Shown: one piece after another, positions 18,489 through 28,358 of the stretch
Numbering within the stretch: position 1 is the stretch's first letter
Layout: each line of letters opens with the position of its first letter
From: Chitinophagaceae bacterium
Lineage (GTDB): Bacteria; Bacteroidota; Bacteroidia; Chitinophagales; Chitinophagaceae
Direction of reading: 5' to 3'
DNA length: 51,071 nucleotides
Assembly: GCA_019638595.1 (NCBI GenBank)
Contig: JAHBTJ010000035.1
Span: 1-51,071 of the forward strand
Translations under genes and position numbers: made by a program
The notes under the pieces: model-generated
What the model saw: the letters and a program-made list of their open reading frames with translations, nothing else
Databases searched by the model: none
What the model was told of the DNA's origin: nothing

Positions 18489-19046
18489 ATGCAGGAAGAT
18501 TTTAATCCATGGAAAATAACGGGTCAAAAAAATGTATATGATAATCCCTGGATATCCGTAACGGAATACGATGTCATCAACCCGTCGGGTGGCAGGGGAA
18601 TTTATGGAAAAGTATCTTTTAAGAATATAGCGATAGGAGTGCTGCCCCTGGATGAAGAAGGATATACCTGGCTGGTTGGTCAGTACAGGTTTCCCATCAA
18701 TGCCTATAGCTGGGAAATTCCGGAAGGGGGAGGAGCGCAGGGAGTAGATCCGCTGCTATCCGCGCAGCGTGAACTGCTGGAAGAAACCGGCTTAAAAGCC
18801 CGGCAGTGGGACAAGATACTGGATATTCACCTTTCGAATTCTGTTACCAATGAAACCGGTGTTGCCTATCTTGCACGCGGATTATCGCAGCATGCGGCGC
18901 AGCCGGAAGAAACAGAGCAGCTTGTGATCAAAAAAATAAAATTTGAAGATGCTTTTCAAATGGTTTTGCGCGGTAACATAACAGATTCTATATCTGTAGC
19001 TGCCATTCTGAAGCTGGAATACCTTTTAAAAAATCATCTTGTTTAA
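18489..19046 (+). CDS. NUDIX hydrolase (ADP-ribose pyrophosphatase-like)
   Basis: This 185-residue protein has the Nudix core RELLEETGLKA within EIPEGGGAQGVDPLLSAQRE, and WLVGQYRFPIN ahead of it as in ADP-ribose/ADP-sugar pyrophosphatases. The box's first Glu, in the Gx5E part, appears to be Val. The metal-binding REx2EE core is intact, so activity is expected. The C-terminal half is acidic and helical. The rRNA methyltransferase gene starts 11 bases after the stop, indicating co-transcription. Substrate is not determined. Confidence 0.88.
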   Translation: MQEDFNPWKITGQKNVYDNPWISVTEYDVINPSGGRGIYGKVSFKNIAIGVLPLDEEGYTWLVGQYRFPINAYSWEIPEGGGAQGVDPLLSAQRELLEETGLKARQWDKILDIHLSNSVTNETGVAYLARGLSQHAAQPEETEQLVIKKIKFEDAFQMVLRGNITDSISVAAILKLEYLLKNHLV

Positions 19047-19057
19047 TTTAAATAGCA

Positions 19058-19798
19058 GTGAAAAAATCGTCGTTGATTATAGGAAGGCAGCCATTGATTG
19101 AGGCATTGGAGAGTGGCAGGGCCATTGATAAGATATTTATGTTCAAAAACATTAACGGCGAAAATGTGCAAACGATCAGGCAACTGGCGCGCGAAAAAAA
19201 TGTGCCGGTGCAAATGGTGCCGGTAGAAAAGCTGAATGGCTTTACCAGGGCCAATCACCAGGGAATAGTAGCCATCGCCGCCATGGTTCAGTATATTGAC
19301 CTGCAGCAGGTAATTGATCATGTAGTAAGCAGCGGCGCAACGCCTCTTTTTATTATGCTGGATGGCGTAACCGATGTGCGCAATATCGGGGCTATTGCCC
19401 GGACAGGAGTTTGCAGCGGAGCTCAATGTATCATTATTCCCGATAAGGGGGTGGGCGCATTAAATGAAGAAGCGCTTAAATCGTCGGCAGGCGCCCTTGA
19501 AAAAATCTATATTTCCCGTGTAAACAGTCTTGCGCATGCGGTAGATACATTACATCTGAATGGTATAAGAGTGGCTTGTGCCGAAATGAAGACCGCCACT
19601 AAAGTATATGAAGCGGATTTTACGCAGCCTGTTTGTATTATTATGGGCAACGAAGAAAAAGGGATACAGCATTTTCTCAGCAAAGCGGCGGATGATCATT
19701 TTACCATTCCTATTGCAGGCGATTTTGATTCGTATAATGTTTCCGTTGCAGCCGGGATCATTTTATACGAAGCAATGAAACAAAGGATGCTGATTTGA
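19058..19798 (+). CDS. rlmB: TrmH/SpoU-family 23S rRNA 2'-O-methyltransferase (RlmB-like)
   Basis: This 246-residue SPOUT methyltransferase probably methylates the 2'-OH of G2251 in 23S rRNA. It has the N-terminal substrate-binding domain (IIGRQPLIEALESGRAIDKI) and the three SpoU motifs: DGVTDVRNIGAIARTG, CIIMGNEEKGI and IPIAGDFDSYNVSVAAG with its knot-forming end. Translation starts at a GTG 11 bases after the NUDIX stop; no ATG lies nearby in frame. Other TrmH-type targets are possible, but the length and N-terminal domain favour RlmB. Confidence 0.9.
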   Translation: MKKSSLIIGRQPLIEALESGRAIDKIFMFKNINGENVQTIRQLAREKNVPVQMVPVEKLNGFTRANHQGIVAIAAMVQYIDLQQVIDHVVSSGATPLFIMLDGVTDVRNIGAIARTGVCSGAQCIIIPDKGVGALNEEALKSSAGALEKIYISRVNSLAHAVDTLHLNGIRVACAEMKTATKVYEADFTQPVCIIMGNEEKGIQHFLSKAADDHFTIPIAGDFDSYNVSVAAGIILYEAMKQRMLI

Positions 19799-19877
19799 AA
19801 TTAGATCACCTTTTTTTGTACCTTACCTTACTCTTAAACATTGTGAAATAACCGATATCAGATACCGGATTTTAATT

Positions 19878-20468
19878 TCAAATTTCAAATTTCTCATTCA
19901 TTAAAACCTGCTCCGCGCAGAATTCGTTAAAATCTTCTTCATCCGCTTCGCTTAAGTGCGGGTCAATTTCGCGCTGTAATATTTTGTTGTTTTTAAAATC
20001 AAGCGTAAGCAGGTTATCTTTCAGCACCACATTCGACAGCTCATTCCATTGAAACCGCTTTCTGAAAAAAGTATTGATGACTACCTGGTCGTCCGATACG
20101 CCAATTTCGAGGTGTTGTCTTGCCTGGTGATCAAACAGCACAAATAGTACAAATAAAATAAATATCCATCTCATACCGGGAACAAAAAGCCATACGATCC
20201 CTGTAACCAAAAGAGGATGCTTGTAGGTAATATAAGGATTGCGCTTTCGCTTGATCCACCAGTTGCGGAACAGCGCCACAGGAATAAAAAATGAAAGCCA
20301 GAAAAAGGCGGAACCGGTGCGGTGTGTGAGCACGCCGAAAAAAACAAAAAATATCCAGCAGGTAAAGCATAGCAACAGGCTGATATAATCAATATTGCCT
20401 GGCTTCTCTTTTCTTACGATCAGCACATACTGGAACAGCGCCTGTTGTTTATTAGAGCGTCCCGGCAT
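19878..20468 (-). CDS. Membrane protein of unknown function
   Basis: This 196-residue protein has about four hydrophobic segments in residues 28-135 (for example LLLCFTCWIFFVFFGVL and WIFILFVLFVLFDH). A C-terminal soluble part of about 60 residues (EIGVSDDQVVINTFFRKRF onwards) looks like a small beta domain, reminiscent of YcxB-like C-termini. It overlaps the end of the agmatinase-family gene by 17 bases, so the two are probably translated from one mRNA. No function can be assigned. Confidence 0.78.
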   Translation of the reverse strand: MPGRSNKQQALFQYVLIVRKEKPGNIDYISLLLCFTCWIFFVFFGVLTHRTGSAFFWLSFFIPVALFRNWWIKRKRNPYITYKHPLLVTGIVWLFVPGMRWIFILFVLFVLFDHQARQHLEIGVSDDQVVINTFFRKRFQWNELSNVVLKDNLLTLDFKNNKILQREIDPHLSEADEEDFNEFCAEQVLMNEKFEI

Positions 20469-21501
20469 CGTTGGCTACCATTAGGTTACATAATTTAAAC
20501 AGCACACGGGCTCCTACATTCTCGTCCCATTCGTTGCTGCTTACACCGGTTTCGCATAAATCGAATCCAATGATCTTTCGCTTGCTCTCCAGTATCTTAC
20601 GGAACAGGTAAAACAATTGTTCTGCTTCAAAGCCTCCCGGAACCGGCATGCCGGTATGAGGGCATAAGGTTCTGTTCAACCCGTCAATATCAAAGCTGAT
20701 ATATACATGCTGAGGCAGGTTTTCAATTATTTCTGCAGCTATTTCTTTCCAGGTTTCTCCTTCATACAGGCGTTCTTTGATTTTTTTATCGAAAAACGTT
20801 ACCACGCGCCGGTTGCTGTTCTCTATATACTGTCTTTCACTCTGGCAATAATCTCTTACCCCTACCTGCACCAGCTTTTTAATTTGAGGAATTTCAGACA
20901 ATGCGTTAAACATGATGGAGGCATGCGAATAAGTAAACTGCATGTACGATTGACGTAAATCGCAATGTGCGTCCACCTGCAATATTCCATATTCAGGATA
21001 TTTTTCGGCAATAGCTTTATAAAACCCCAGAGGAATACTATGATCGCCTCCCAGTAAGCCTACCAGCTTTCCCTGGTTCAGTAATTCTCTTGTTTGATCA
21101 TATACCCAGTTATTCAGGAAAGCGCTGCCTTCATTTACCTCTTTCAGTGTTTTACACATGAACCTGTTCTCGCTGATTTCCTGCCCACGGGAAATATAAT
21201 CTATGAACAGTTCGGATTCTTTGCGGAGATAATCGCTTTTAGCCAGTATTTTTTTATCGGGCTCCCTGAGATAAAACCCCTGTTTCCAGCCGTCGTTTAT
21301 GTCGGCATCCATAATATCCACATGCAGGCTTGCTTTTTGTATACGTTCGGGCGCCCTGGCGGTGCCTGCCAGGTAGCTTACGGTTACCTCCCAGGGAACA
21401 GGCAAAATAACCAGCCTCGCGTCGTTTTCGGAGAAGGGTAGCCCGAAGATGTTATACTCGGGATTGCCCGAACCATTGGGATCGAATGTAGAAATATCCA
21501 T
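20452..21501 (-). CDS. Agmatinase/arginase-family ureohydrolase
   Basis: This 349-residue metallohydrolase starts at the ATG at 21501; the frame is open 26 codons further, but that extension is Cys-rich and unlike the family. The dinuclear Mn ligands are all present: GGDHS (His154), DAHCD (Asp177, His179, Asp181) and SFDIDGL (Asp271, Asp273). Bacteroidota proteins of this type are usually annotated as agmatinase or formimidoylglutamase. Sequence alone does not decide the substrate. No speA or hut gene is nearby. It leads a two-gene unit with the overlapping membrane protein. Confidence 0.85.
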   Translation of the reverse strand: MDISTFDPNGSGNPEYNIFGLPFSENDARLVILPVPWEVTVSYLAGTARAPERIQKASLHVDIMDADINDGWKQGFYLREPDKKILAKSDYLRKESELFIDYISRGQEISENRFMCKTLKEVNEGSAFLNNWVYDQTRELLNQGKLVGLLGGDHSIPLGFYKAIAEKYPEYGILQVDAHCDLRQSYMQFTYSHASIMFNALSEIPQIKKLVQVGVRDYCQSERQYIENSNRRVVTFFDKKIKERLYEGETWKEIAAEIIENLPQHVYISFDIDGLNRTLCPHTGMPVPGGFEAEQLFYLFRKILESKRKIIGFDLCETGVSSNEWDENVGARVLFKLCNLMVANDAGTL

Positions 21502-21616
21502 GATATTGCTTCTTTCAAAAGCGGTGCAAGTTAAGGCGTTTTTTAAATGCCTGCAACATACGCCGATGGATAAACGCAACAGAACAAAATAAAGTTGCAG
21601 CGGTGTAAAAAAAGAG

Positions 21617-21698
21617 GGTTACAGGTTTCAGGTTTGTGCCTACACTAATAAACCATAAACTACAAACAATAAATCTCCTGAAACCTGTAACATGCAAC
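21617..21698. repeat. Dispersed intergenic repeat, copy 2
   Basis: GTTACAGGTTTCAGG (21618-21632) and its exact reverse complement (21677-21691) enclose TTTGT/ACAAA-type words, so the copy can fold into one long hairpin. It lies in the 347-base gap 21502-21848, which otherwise holds only the promoter area of ccmE. Confidence 0.75.
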
Positions 21699-21820
21699 AC
21701 ATTAGCCCGGAAAGTTTAATAAACGTTAAAATCTGTTTTTTACTGCTGTTGCGGGCAATTTAACTGATGAAAGTCATGCATTTGGATAAAAACAATGATA
21801 CAATGCTTCGCTTTTTGAGC

Positions 21821-21828
21821 TAATTTTG
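21821..21828 (+). promoter_or_regulatory. Candidate -7 box of ccmE (TAATTTTG)
   Basis: TAATTTTG matches TAnnTTTG 21 bases before the ccmE start. No TTTG box is evident at the usual distance upstream. Confidence 0.4.
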
Positions 21829-21848
21829 CGAAAGTTCATCCACGGAAC

Positions 21849-22265
21849 ATGAAAAAAATTCACATTGTAACGCTTGTACTGATAGCCGCGGCAATTGCAT
21901 ATATGCTGGTTACCATGTCTAAAGACCTTACTACTTACGATACGATCGCTTCCGCTAAACAAAAACAGGGAAAATTCATACATCTCATAGCAAAACTCGA
22001 CCGTTCAAAAAACGTTGAATATGATCCTGTAACAGATCCTAATTTCCTGGCTTTTTACGCGGTTGATTCTTTGGGAGGACAAACCAAAGTAATTTATCAC
22101 AGCACCAAGCCGCCAGAACTGGAAATGAGCGAGCGTATAGTTTTAAAAGGAAAAATGAACGGAGATGTATTTGAATGCAAAGAAATTTTGCTGAAATGTC
22201 CTTCCAAATACAAAGACGACCCGGAGCATCAGAAAAGGGACTTCGAAAATAAAATGCAGAACTAA
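21849..22265 (+). CDS. ccmE: Cytochrome c maturation haem chaperone CcmE, CxxxY variant
   Basis: CcmE carries haem from the CcmC side to CcmF during cytochrome c assembly. The 138-residue protein has one N-terminal transmembrane anchor (about 5-22) and an OB-fold periplasmic domain with IVLKGKMNGDVFECKEILLK. Classical CcmE binds haem through His in an HxxxY motif. Here the corresponding site reads CPSKY (Cys117, Tyr121), the CxxxY form known from some archaea and sulphate reducers. The gene is followed after 5 bases by ccmF, supporting the call. A charged tail (about 122-138) is also unlike the classical Asn-rich end. Confidence 0.88.
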   Translation: MKKIHIVTLVLIAAAIAYMLVTMSKDLTTYDTIASAKQKQGKFIHLIAKLDRSKNVEYDPVTDPNFLAFYAVDSLGGQTKVIYHSTKPPELEMSERIVLKGKMNGDVFECKEILLKCPSKYKDDPEHQKRDFENKMQN

Positions 22266-22270
22266 TTTCA

Positions 22271-24727
22271 ATGGAGTATCAGGGAGAACATTTATTGATT
22301 GGCCAATTAGGCCATTTTGCCGCGGTATTATCGTTTGTAGCTTCTATTATTGCCACATTCGCGTATTTTAAAGCCACACAAAAAGCCGCAATAGCCGAAG
22401 AGCATATTGCCTGGAAGAAACTGGCCCGTACTGCTTTTATTATCGAAACCATAGCGGTAGTGAGCATATTGGTTACGCTATATATTATTATTTACAATCA
22501 TTATTTCGAATACAAATACGCTTACCAGCATTCAAAGCGCAGCCTGCCTGTAAAATACCTGATCAGTTGCTTTTGGGAAGGGCAGGAGGGGAGCTTTATG
22601 CTCTGGAACTTCTGGCATTGCATTATGGGGCTGGTTGTAATAAGAACCGCCAAAACCTGGGAGGCGCCTGTAATGACGGTGCTTTCGCTTGCACAGGTGT
22701 TCATGTCAACCTTTTTGCTGGGTATATACTTTTTTAACGTTAAGGTAGGCAGCACTCCTTTTATGCTGATGCGCAATGAACATGCGGAGTGGCCGATCTT
22801 CAGCAACCCCAACTACCTGCAAACACGTGCTTTTGCCGACGGGAACGGGTTGAATATTCTTTTGCAGAATTACTGGATGGTGCTCCATCCTCCCATCGTA
22901 TTTATAGGTTTTGCGTCCAGCACCCTGCCGCTTGCTTTTGCCATTGCGGGGTTGTGGACAAAAAGATATCAGGAATGGATAAAGCCGGCTTTGCCATGGG
23001 CGTTGTTCAATGCCGCCTTTTTGGGCATTGGCATTATGATGGGTGCGGCATGGGCTTATGAATCGTTAACATTTGGCGGTTACTGGGCCTGGGATCCGGT
23101 AGAAAACGCCTCGCTGGTTCCGTGGCTGATCATTGTGGCGGCTGTACATATTATGCTGCTGAACAAGTCTACAGGACATTCTTCCAAATCTGTGTACTGG
23201 TTTATATTCCTGTCTTTTTTAAGCCTTATATATTCTACTTTTTTAACCCGTACCGGCGTATTGGGCGATACTTCCGTACATTCATTTACGGGCGAGGGTA
23301 ATTCATTGTTCTGGCACTTTATTGTATTAATGTCCGTATTTTCTCTTTTATTTTTTGTACTGTATTTCAAAAACAGTAAACACATACCGGTACTCAAAAA
23401 GGAAGAGGAAATTTCTTCAAGGGAATTCTGGATGTTTGTGGGCGCGCTGGTATTTGTTATCTCTTCGGTATATATTACATTTTATACATCACTACCGCTT
23501 ATCAACAAAATTTTCGGTACTCAAAAAGCAATTGGTGAAGATCCTGAATACGTGTATAACCGAGTAATGATCCTGATAGCGGTAGTGCTGGGTCTGCTTA
23601 CGGCTGTTATCCAGTTTTTGCGGTATAAGAACACACCCAGGTCTTTTTGGGTGAAGAAGATCATCACACCAACCATCATTGCTTTGATCATATCATTGCT
23701 GATCAGCATTTTTGGAGGGATCAATTATAAAAACTACGGACTGGGATACCTGGGCGCTATTCATTTGGCCATTTTCGCGTCTGTATACACAATAGTTGCC
23801 AATACAGCTTATATATGGATAGGCTTAAAAGGAAAATTCAGGTCTGCAGGCGGCTCTATTGCGCATGTGGGTTTTGGGCTGGTGTTGCTGGGTATTCTTA
23901 TTTCTTCCTCTAAAAGGGAGGTGATTTCTATTAACCGCACCGGTATTGTAATACCCGGACTTACAGATCCAAAGGGAAGAGCCGACAGCGGACTGGAAAA
24001 CATCACCCTGATACAGGGAGTTCCCACGCCAATGGGTAAATATTTAGTTACTTACCAGGCAGATTCTACTCACCCGGAAGATGAAAAGCTCTATTTCAGG
24101 GTAAATTACCTGCATAAAGATTCTGCCACAGGTAAAGTACTGGAAGAGTTCAACTTATATCCTGATGCGTTTTTGGTGAAGGGAGAGGGGGGAAGAACCC
24201 AGCTATCGGCTAATCCCGACTCCCGCCATTACTGGCATAAAGACATTTTTACGTTTGTTACTTCAATGCCCGACCCGGAAAGCAGCAAGGATACCGCGCG
24301 TTTTAAGAATAAACCTGTCAGCGCCGGCGACACCATCTTTTATTCATCGGGGTATATTGTTGTAGACCAGATAATAGAAGCCAATAAAAATACCAATAAA
24401 GACCTTCCGCTTGTTGACAGCGCCTGGCTGGCCGATGTAACTATATATGCCAACGATGGTATGTCGTATAAGGCACAACCTGCTTTGTTTGCCAAGGACA
24501 ATATGGGGATTCCCAAAAGAGATACTATTATAGCGGAAAGTATTGTTTTACAGGTAGATAAAACCGAAAAAGGGGTTGAATTGGGGGTAAAAGAGTCGAA
24601 AGGGGTAATGAAATATATTACCCTGAAGGCATTCCAGTTCCCTTTTATTAATATTCTTTGGATAGGCGTGCTGGTTACTACGTTTGGATTTTTGCTCAGC
24701 ATGTGGCACCGGTTTACAAAAAATTGA
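22271..24727 (+). CDS. ccmF: Cytochrome c haem lyase component CcmF/CcsA
   Basis: This 818-residue polytopic membrane protein of the haem-handling family has the WWD domain at about residues 261-284 (WAYESLTFGGYWAWDPVENA). Conserved flanking histidines include VLHPP (His206) and AAVHIM (His292). Around a dozen transmembrane segments occupy residues 10-550. A periplasmic region of about 230 residues follows (about 555-790), with a final membrane span. CcmF works with CcmE and an apocytochrome reductant to attach haem to CXXCH sites. ccmA, ccmB, ccmC, ccmD and ccmH are not in the window; only ccmE is adjacent. Confidence 0.93.
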   Translation: MEYQGEHLLIGQLGHFAAVLSFVASIIATFAYFKATQKAAIAEEHIAWKKLARTAFIIETIAVVSILVTLYIIIYNHYFEYKYAYQHSKRSLPVKYLISCFWEGQEGSFMLWNFWHCIMGLVVIRTAKTWEAPVMTVLSLAQVFMSTFLLGIYFFNVKVGSTPFMLMRNEHAEWPIFSNPNYLQTRAFADGNGLNILLQNYWMVLHPPIVFIGFASSTLPLAFAIAGLWTKRYQEWIKPALPWALFNAAFLGIGIMMGAAWAYESLTFGGYWAWDPVENASLVPWLIIVAAVHIMLLNKSTGHSSKSVYWFIFLSFLSLIYSTFLTRTGVLGDTSVHSFTGEGNSLFWHFIVLMSVFSLLFFVLYFKNSKHIPVLKKEEEISSREFWMFVGALVFVISSVYITFYTSLPLINKIFGTQKAIGEDPEYVYNRVMILIAVVLGLLTAVIQFLRYKNTPRSFWVKKIITPTIIALIISLLISIFGGINYKNYGLGYLGAIHLAIFASVYTIVANTAYIWIGLKGKFRSAGGSIAHVGFGLVLLGILISSSKREVISINRTGIVIPGLTDPKGRADSGLENITLIQGVPTPMGKYLVTYQADSTHPEDEKLYFRVNYLHKDSATGKVLEEFNLYPDAFLVKGEGGRTQLSANPDSRHYWHKDIFTFVTSMPDPESSKDTARFKNKPVSAGDTIFYSSGYIVVDQIIEANKNTNKDLPLVDSAWLADVTIYANDGMSYKAQPALFAKDNMGIPKRDTIIAESIVLQVDKTEKGVELGVKESKGVMKYITLKAFQFPFINILWIGVLVTTFGFLLSMWHRFTKN

Positions 24728-24830
24728 TATAAGGCAGTTAAAATTGTGAGGGCAGCAGCAGCGGCAGGGCTGCTCCTGTTGTCTATTGCGTATTAAAAGA
24801 GAAGGATTTGCGTTAATATTGCAAACAGGA

Positions 24831-25451
24831 ATGAGTTTCGGAAAAACTGCATATTATAAAACTCTATTTGCCGTACTCTGTGGTTTATTTTTCTTTTTAA
24901 AGGCGCATACTCAAACCCGGCATGGCGTTAACGATACTATCGTGGTACCGGCCATTGTGTATAATGGCGATACCATGTCCTACAAAGAGCTTTCCCCCGT
25001 ATATATATACCTTGAGCTTACAAAGGCGCAGCGCAAGGCTTTAAAGGAATGGACGCGTTTACGCAACGCGGTATATGTTACTTATCCGTATGCCAAACGT
25101 GCGGGAGTGGTATTTAACGATATACAGGCGCATCTCAATAATATACCCGACAAACAAAAACGTAAGGAATACATTAAAAGCAGGGAAAAAGACCTGCGGA
25201 AAGAATTTACCAAGCCCCTTACCGACCTGTCTGTTTACCAGGGTAAAGTGCTGATGAAGCTGATCACCCGGGAAACGGGCAATACCTGTTATAATATCAT
25301 ACACGAGTATAAAGGAAACTTTTCCGCCGGCTTCTGGCAGAGTGTAGCCTGGATTTTTGGGAGCAGCTTAAAACAAACCTACGATGCCCAGAACGAAGAC
25401 GCGGAAATTGAAGGTTTTGTACAGGAAGTGAAACGGCTGTACGGGATTTAG
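24831..25451 (+). CDS. DUF4294 family secreted protein
   Basis: The ATG at 24831 is chosen over the TTG at 24786 because it gives a signal peptide (MSFGKTAYYKTLFAVLCGLF, cleavage near AHTQ) and 206 residues. The mature protein opens VVPAIVYNGDTMSYKELSPVYIY-like, typical of DUF4294. A lysine- and arginine-rich helical region follows (KAQRKALKEWTRLRNAVYVT) and LMKLITRETGNTCY. It is found widely in Bacteroidota with no assigned function. It is the last gene of a likely ccmE-ccmF-DUF4294 run, about 100 bases after ccmF. Confidence 0.8.
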   Translation: MSFGKTAYYKTLFAVLCGLFFFLKAHTQTRHGVNDTIVVPAIVYNGDTMSYKELSPVYIYLELTKAQRKALKEWTRLRNAVYVTYPYAKRAGVVFNDIQAHLNNIPDKQKRKEYIKSREKDLRKEFTKPLTDLSVYQGKVLMKLITRETGNTCYNIIHEYKGNFSAGFWQSVAWIFGSSLKQTYDAQNEDAEIEGFVQEVKRLYGI

Positions 25452-25452
25452 C

Positions 25453-25560
25453 GGTTGCAGGTTTCAGGTTTATAGTTTGTAGCTTGGTTCAACCACAAAC
25501 GATAAACTAAAAACCGCAAATATCAAATCAAAAATCAGCAATAGCCCACTGCTCACAGCC
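25453..25560. repeat. Dispersed intergenic repeat, copy 3
   Basis: GGTTGCAGGTTTCAGGTTTA is followed by TAGTTTGTAG, a CCACAAAC/GATAAACTAAAAACC segment and an ATCAGCAATAGCCCACTGC end. Parts and order match the other copies. It fills nearly all of the 126 bases between the DUF4294 gene and prpD. Confidence 0.7.
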
Positions 25561-25577
25561 CCAAGCCGCCTGCCCAT

Positions 25578-27029
25578 TCACACCACCATCATATCCACAA
25601 ATTCATTTACGGGGAGCTGCACTAAAGTTTCAAAATTCAGTGATGCGTTTGATATTGTTTTTTGTTGCCTGGAAGCAAATATACGGGCAAGATTGGTTTT
25701 GTATTTTTCAATCAGCACGGGTATGCCTTCTTCCCTGCGGCGTTTATGACCAATAGGATATTCAACCACCACTTCCTCTAATATGGTGCCGTCATTCAAT
25801 TCCAGGGTAAGCGCGTTGGCGATAGATCTTTTTTCAGGGTCATGATAGTCTTTTGTGAATTGCACATCTTCGTGCGTAACCATCTTATCGCGTAACACAT
25901 CAATGCGCGGATCGGATGCCACATTGTCTTCATAATCGGCTGCGGTCAATCTTCCAAAGATCAATGGCACCGCTATCATATATTGTATGCAATGATCGCG
26001 GTCGGCGGGATTGTGCAAAGGTCCTTTTTTATCAATGATCCTGATGGCCGCTTCATGGGTGCGGATGCTCAGCTTTTTGATATCGTTTGGTGTTTTGCCC
26101 AGCAACTTCAATTGATGATGCAATGTCATAGCAGCTTCCACTGCTGTTTGCGAGTGAAATTCCGCGGGAAACGATATTTTGAACAATACGTTTTCCATTA
26201 CATATGAGCCGTATGGGCGTTGAAATTTGAATTCATTACCCTTAAACAATACGTCGTAAAATCCCCAGGTTTTGGCAGTCAGCACAGAAGGATAACCCAT
26301 TTCGCCGGTTTTAGCTATCAAAGCCAGGCGTACGGCCCTGGATGTGGCATCTCCCGCAGCCCATGATTTTCGGCTGCCGGTATTGGGAGAATGACGATAG
26401 GTTCTAAGAGAATGACCATCTACAAATGCCAATGATATGGCGTTGATCAATTCATCTCTTGATAAGCCCAATAACCTGCCTGCCACTGCGGTAGACGCGA
26501 GTTTTACCAGTAGCACATGATCCAGGCCTACCCGGTTAAACGAATTTTCCAATGCCATTACTCCCTGTATTTCATGCGCGCGGATCATGGCGTCTAATAC
26601 GGCTTTCATGGTAAGAGGGACTTTCCCGTTAGCCACTGCTGTTCTGCTCAGCCAATCGGCTGTAGCCAGTATACCGCCCAGGTTATCAGACGGATGTCCC
26701 CACTCCGCTGCCAGCCAGGTATCGTTAAAATCAAGCCAGCGAATGATGGCGCCGATGTTAAATGCAGCCTGTACGGGATCTAACTGGTAAGGGGTGCCGG
26801 GTACTTTGGCTCCGTTGGGCACTATTGTACCGGGTACTATGGGACCTAATAATTTGGTACAGGCAGGGTAGGTGAGGGCTTCCAAACCACAACCCAACGT
26901 ATCCAGTAAACAATAATGGGCAGTGCTCCACGCCAGATCACTTTTTATTTCATAGTTTAATGTATAATCGGCTATATCGGCTATTACTTTATCTACAGGA
27001 GGGCGGGCGTTGGAAATAAAAGAAGACAT
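25578..27029 (-). CDS. prpD: 2-methylcitrate dehydratase (MmgE/PrpD family)
   Basis: PrpD dehydrates 2-methylcitrate to 2-methylaconitate in propionyl-CoA oxidation. The ATG at 27029 gives 483 residues, the usual length. The 16 codons upstream of it in the open frame come from AT-rich repeat-like DNA and are excluded. Family landmarks are [32 protein letters not shown] and the [12 protein letters not shown]-type region ([15 protein letters not shown]). It is the last gene of prpB-prpC-prpD, 156 bases after prpC. No acnD or prpF is present, so the PrpD-type rather than AcnD-type route is used. Confidence 0.93.
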   Translation of the reverse strand: MSSFISNARPPVDKVIADIADYTLNYEIKSDLAWSTAHYCLLDTLGCGLEALTYPACTKLLGPIVPGTIVPNGAKVPGTPYQLDPVQAAFNIGAIIRWLDFNDTWLAAEWGHPSDNLGGILATADWLSRTAVANGKVPLTMKAVLDAMIRAHEIQGVMALENSFNRVGLDHVLLVKLASTAVAGRLLGLSRDELINAISLAFVDGHSLRTYRHSPNTGSRKSWAAGDATSRAVRLALIAKTGEMGYPSVLTAKTWGFYDVLFKGNEFKFQRPYGSYVMENVLFKISFPAEFHSQTAVEAAMTLHHQLKLLGKTPNDIKKLSIRTHEAAIRIIDKKGPLHNPADRDHCIQYMIAVPLIFGRLTAADYEDNVASDPRIDVLRDKMVTHEDVQFTKDYHDPEKRSIANALTLELNDGTILEEVVVEYPIGHKRRREEGIPVLIEKYKTNLARIFASRQQKTISNASLNFETLVQLPVNEFVDMMVV

Positions 27030-27185
27030 GATTTGATATTTGATATTTAAAATTTGAAATGATTGATGCTGTTGCAAGGTGTTTTATGACATCTGGGCTT
27101 TTTAATCTCGAAAAGACTGGAATAAAAAAATGAAATACTGAAGATTTGTTATCCCGATAAGATCTCAAATCTCAAATTTTAAATC
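27030..27185. repeat. AAATTTCAAAT/ATCTCAAATTT tracts between prpC and prpD
   Basis: The 156-base spacer begins and ends with short A/T-rich words such as ATATTTAAAATTTGAAAT (near 27042-27059) and ATCTCAAATCTCAAATTTTA (near 27164). Similar tracts occur near 19875 and 46500, the latter inside a larger dispersed repeat copy. No gene or terminator is seen. Confidence 0.5.
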
Positions 27186-28349
27186 TCAAATCTTTCTTTT
27201 CTCTATCGGCACAAACTTCCTGTTTTCCGGGCCGGTATAGTTGGCGCTGGGGCGGATGATCTTGCCGTCCTGCCTTTGTTCCATTACATGCGCGCTCCAG
27301 CCCGTTACTCTTGATACCACGAACAATGGTGTAAAGAATAAAGTAGGAACACCCATCAGGTGATAAGATACAGCAGAAAACCAGTCGAGGTTGGGGAACA
27401 TTTTCTTTTCATTCCACATCAGCGTTTCCAGGCGCTCTGCAATATTGTACAATAGCATATCACCTGCTTCTGCAGAAAGTTTTTTAGCCACTTCTTTTAT
27501 TACTTTATTCCGCGGGTCGGATACGGTATATACCGGATGTCCGAACCCTATGATCACTTCTTTCTTTTCCAGCCTCGCTTTAATATCAGCTTCCGCTTCT
27601 TCCGGCGACGCGTACCTGCTTTGAATATCGTATGCTACTTCATTGGCACCGCCGTGTTTAGGGCCTCTGAGAGCGCCAATAGCGCCGGTTATGGCCGAGT
27701 ACATATCCGAACCGGTTCCGGCAATAACGCGCGCTGTAAAAGTAGAGGCATTGAACTCATGCTCGGCATATAAATTAAGGGATACCTGCATGGCCTTTTC
27801 CCAGGAAGCGGGCGCTTTTTTCCCGTGCATCAGGTGCAGAAAGTGCCCTCCGATGCTTTCATCATCCGTTTCCACTTCTATACGGCGACCGTTATGCGAA
27901 AAATGATACCAGTATAATAACGCGGAACTGAAAGAGGCTAGTAATTTGTCGGCTATATCTTTTGCTCCCGCAGCATTGTGAGCTTCTTTTTCGGGAGAGA
28001 CGGTACCTAACACCGATGTATAGGTGCGCAACACATCCATAGGATGGGCCGCGGCGGGAATTTGTTCCAGTATGTTTTTCGCCACTGCAGGCAACCCTCT
28101 TAAGGTTTTGAGCCGGGTAGTATAAGCATTGAGTTGCGCCTTGTCGGGCAACTCACCGTGAATAAGCAGGTACGCGGTTTCTTCAAAAACAGCGTCCTCT
28201 GCCAGGTCAAGGATATCGTAGCCACGGTAATGCAGATCATTCCCGCTTTTACCCACTGTACACAAAGCTGTGTTGCCGGCAGTTACGCCCGATAAAGCCA
28301 CACTTTTCTTCGGCTTAAAGCCCGGGGTAGTATTGGTTTCAGTGCTCAT
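27186..28349 (-). CDS. prpC: 2-methylcitrate synthase
   Basis: PrpC condenses propionyl-CoA with oxaloacetate. This 387-residue citrate-synthase-family protein has the short N-terminus and [22 protein letters not shown] opening of bacterial methylcitrate synthases. Active-site motifs are [16 protein letters not shown] (His), [13 protein letters not shown] (His) and GFGHPVY (His). Its place between prpB and prpD fixes the physiological role better than sequence alone, as citrate synthases are similar. The gap to prpB is 9 bases. Confidence 0.95.
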   Translation of the reverse strand: MSTETNTTPGFKPKKSVALSGVTAGNTALCTVGKSGNDLHYRGYDILDLAEDAVFEETAYLLIHGELPDKAQLNAYTTRLKTLRGLPAVAKNILEQIPAAAHPMDVLRTYTSVLGTVSPEKEAHNAAGAKDIADKLLASFSSALLYWYHFSHNGRRIEVETDDESIGGHFLHLMHGKKAPASWEKAMQVSLNLYAEHEFNASTFTARVIAGTGSDMYSAITGAIGALRGPKHGGANEVAYDIQSRYASPEEAEADIKARLEKKEVIIGFGHPVYTVSDPRNKVIKEVAKKLSAEAGDMLLYNIAERLETLMWNEKKMFPNLDWFSAVSYHLMGVPTLFFTPLFVVSRVTGWSAHVMEQRQDGKIIRPSANYTGPENRKFVPIEKRKI

Positions 28350-28358
28350 GGTATACTA

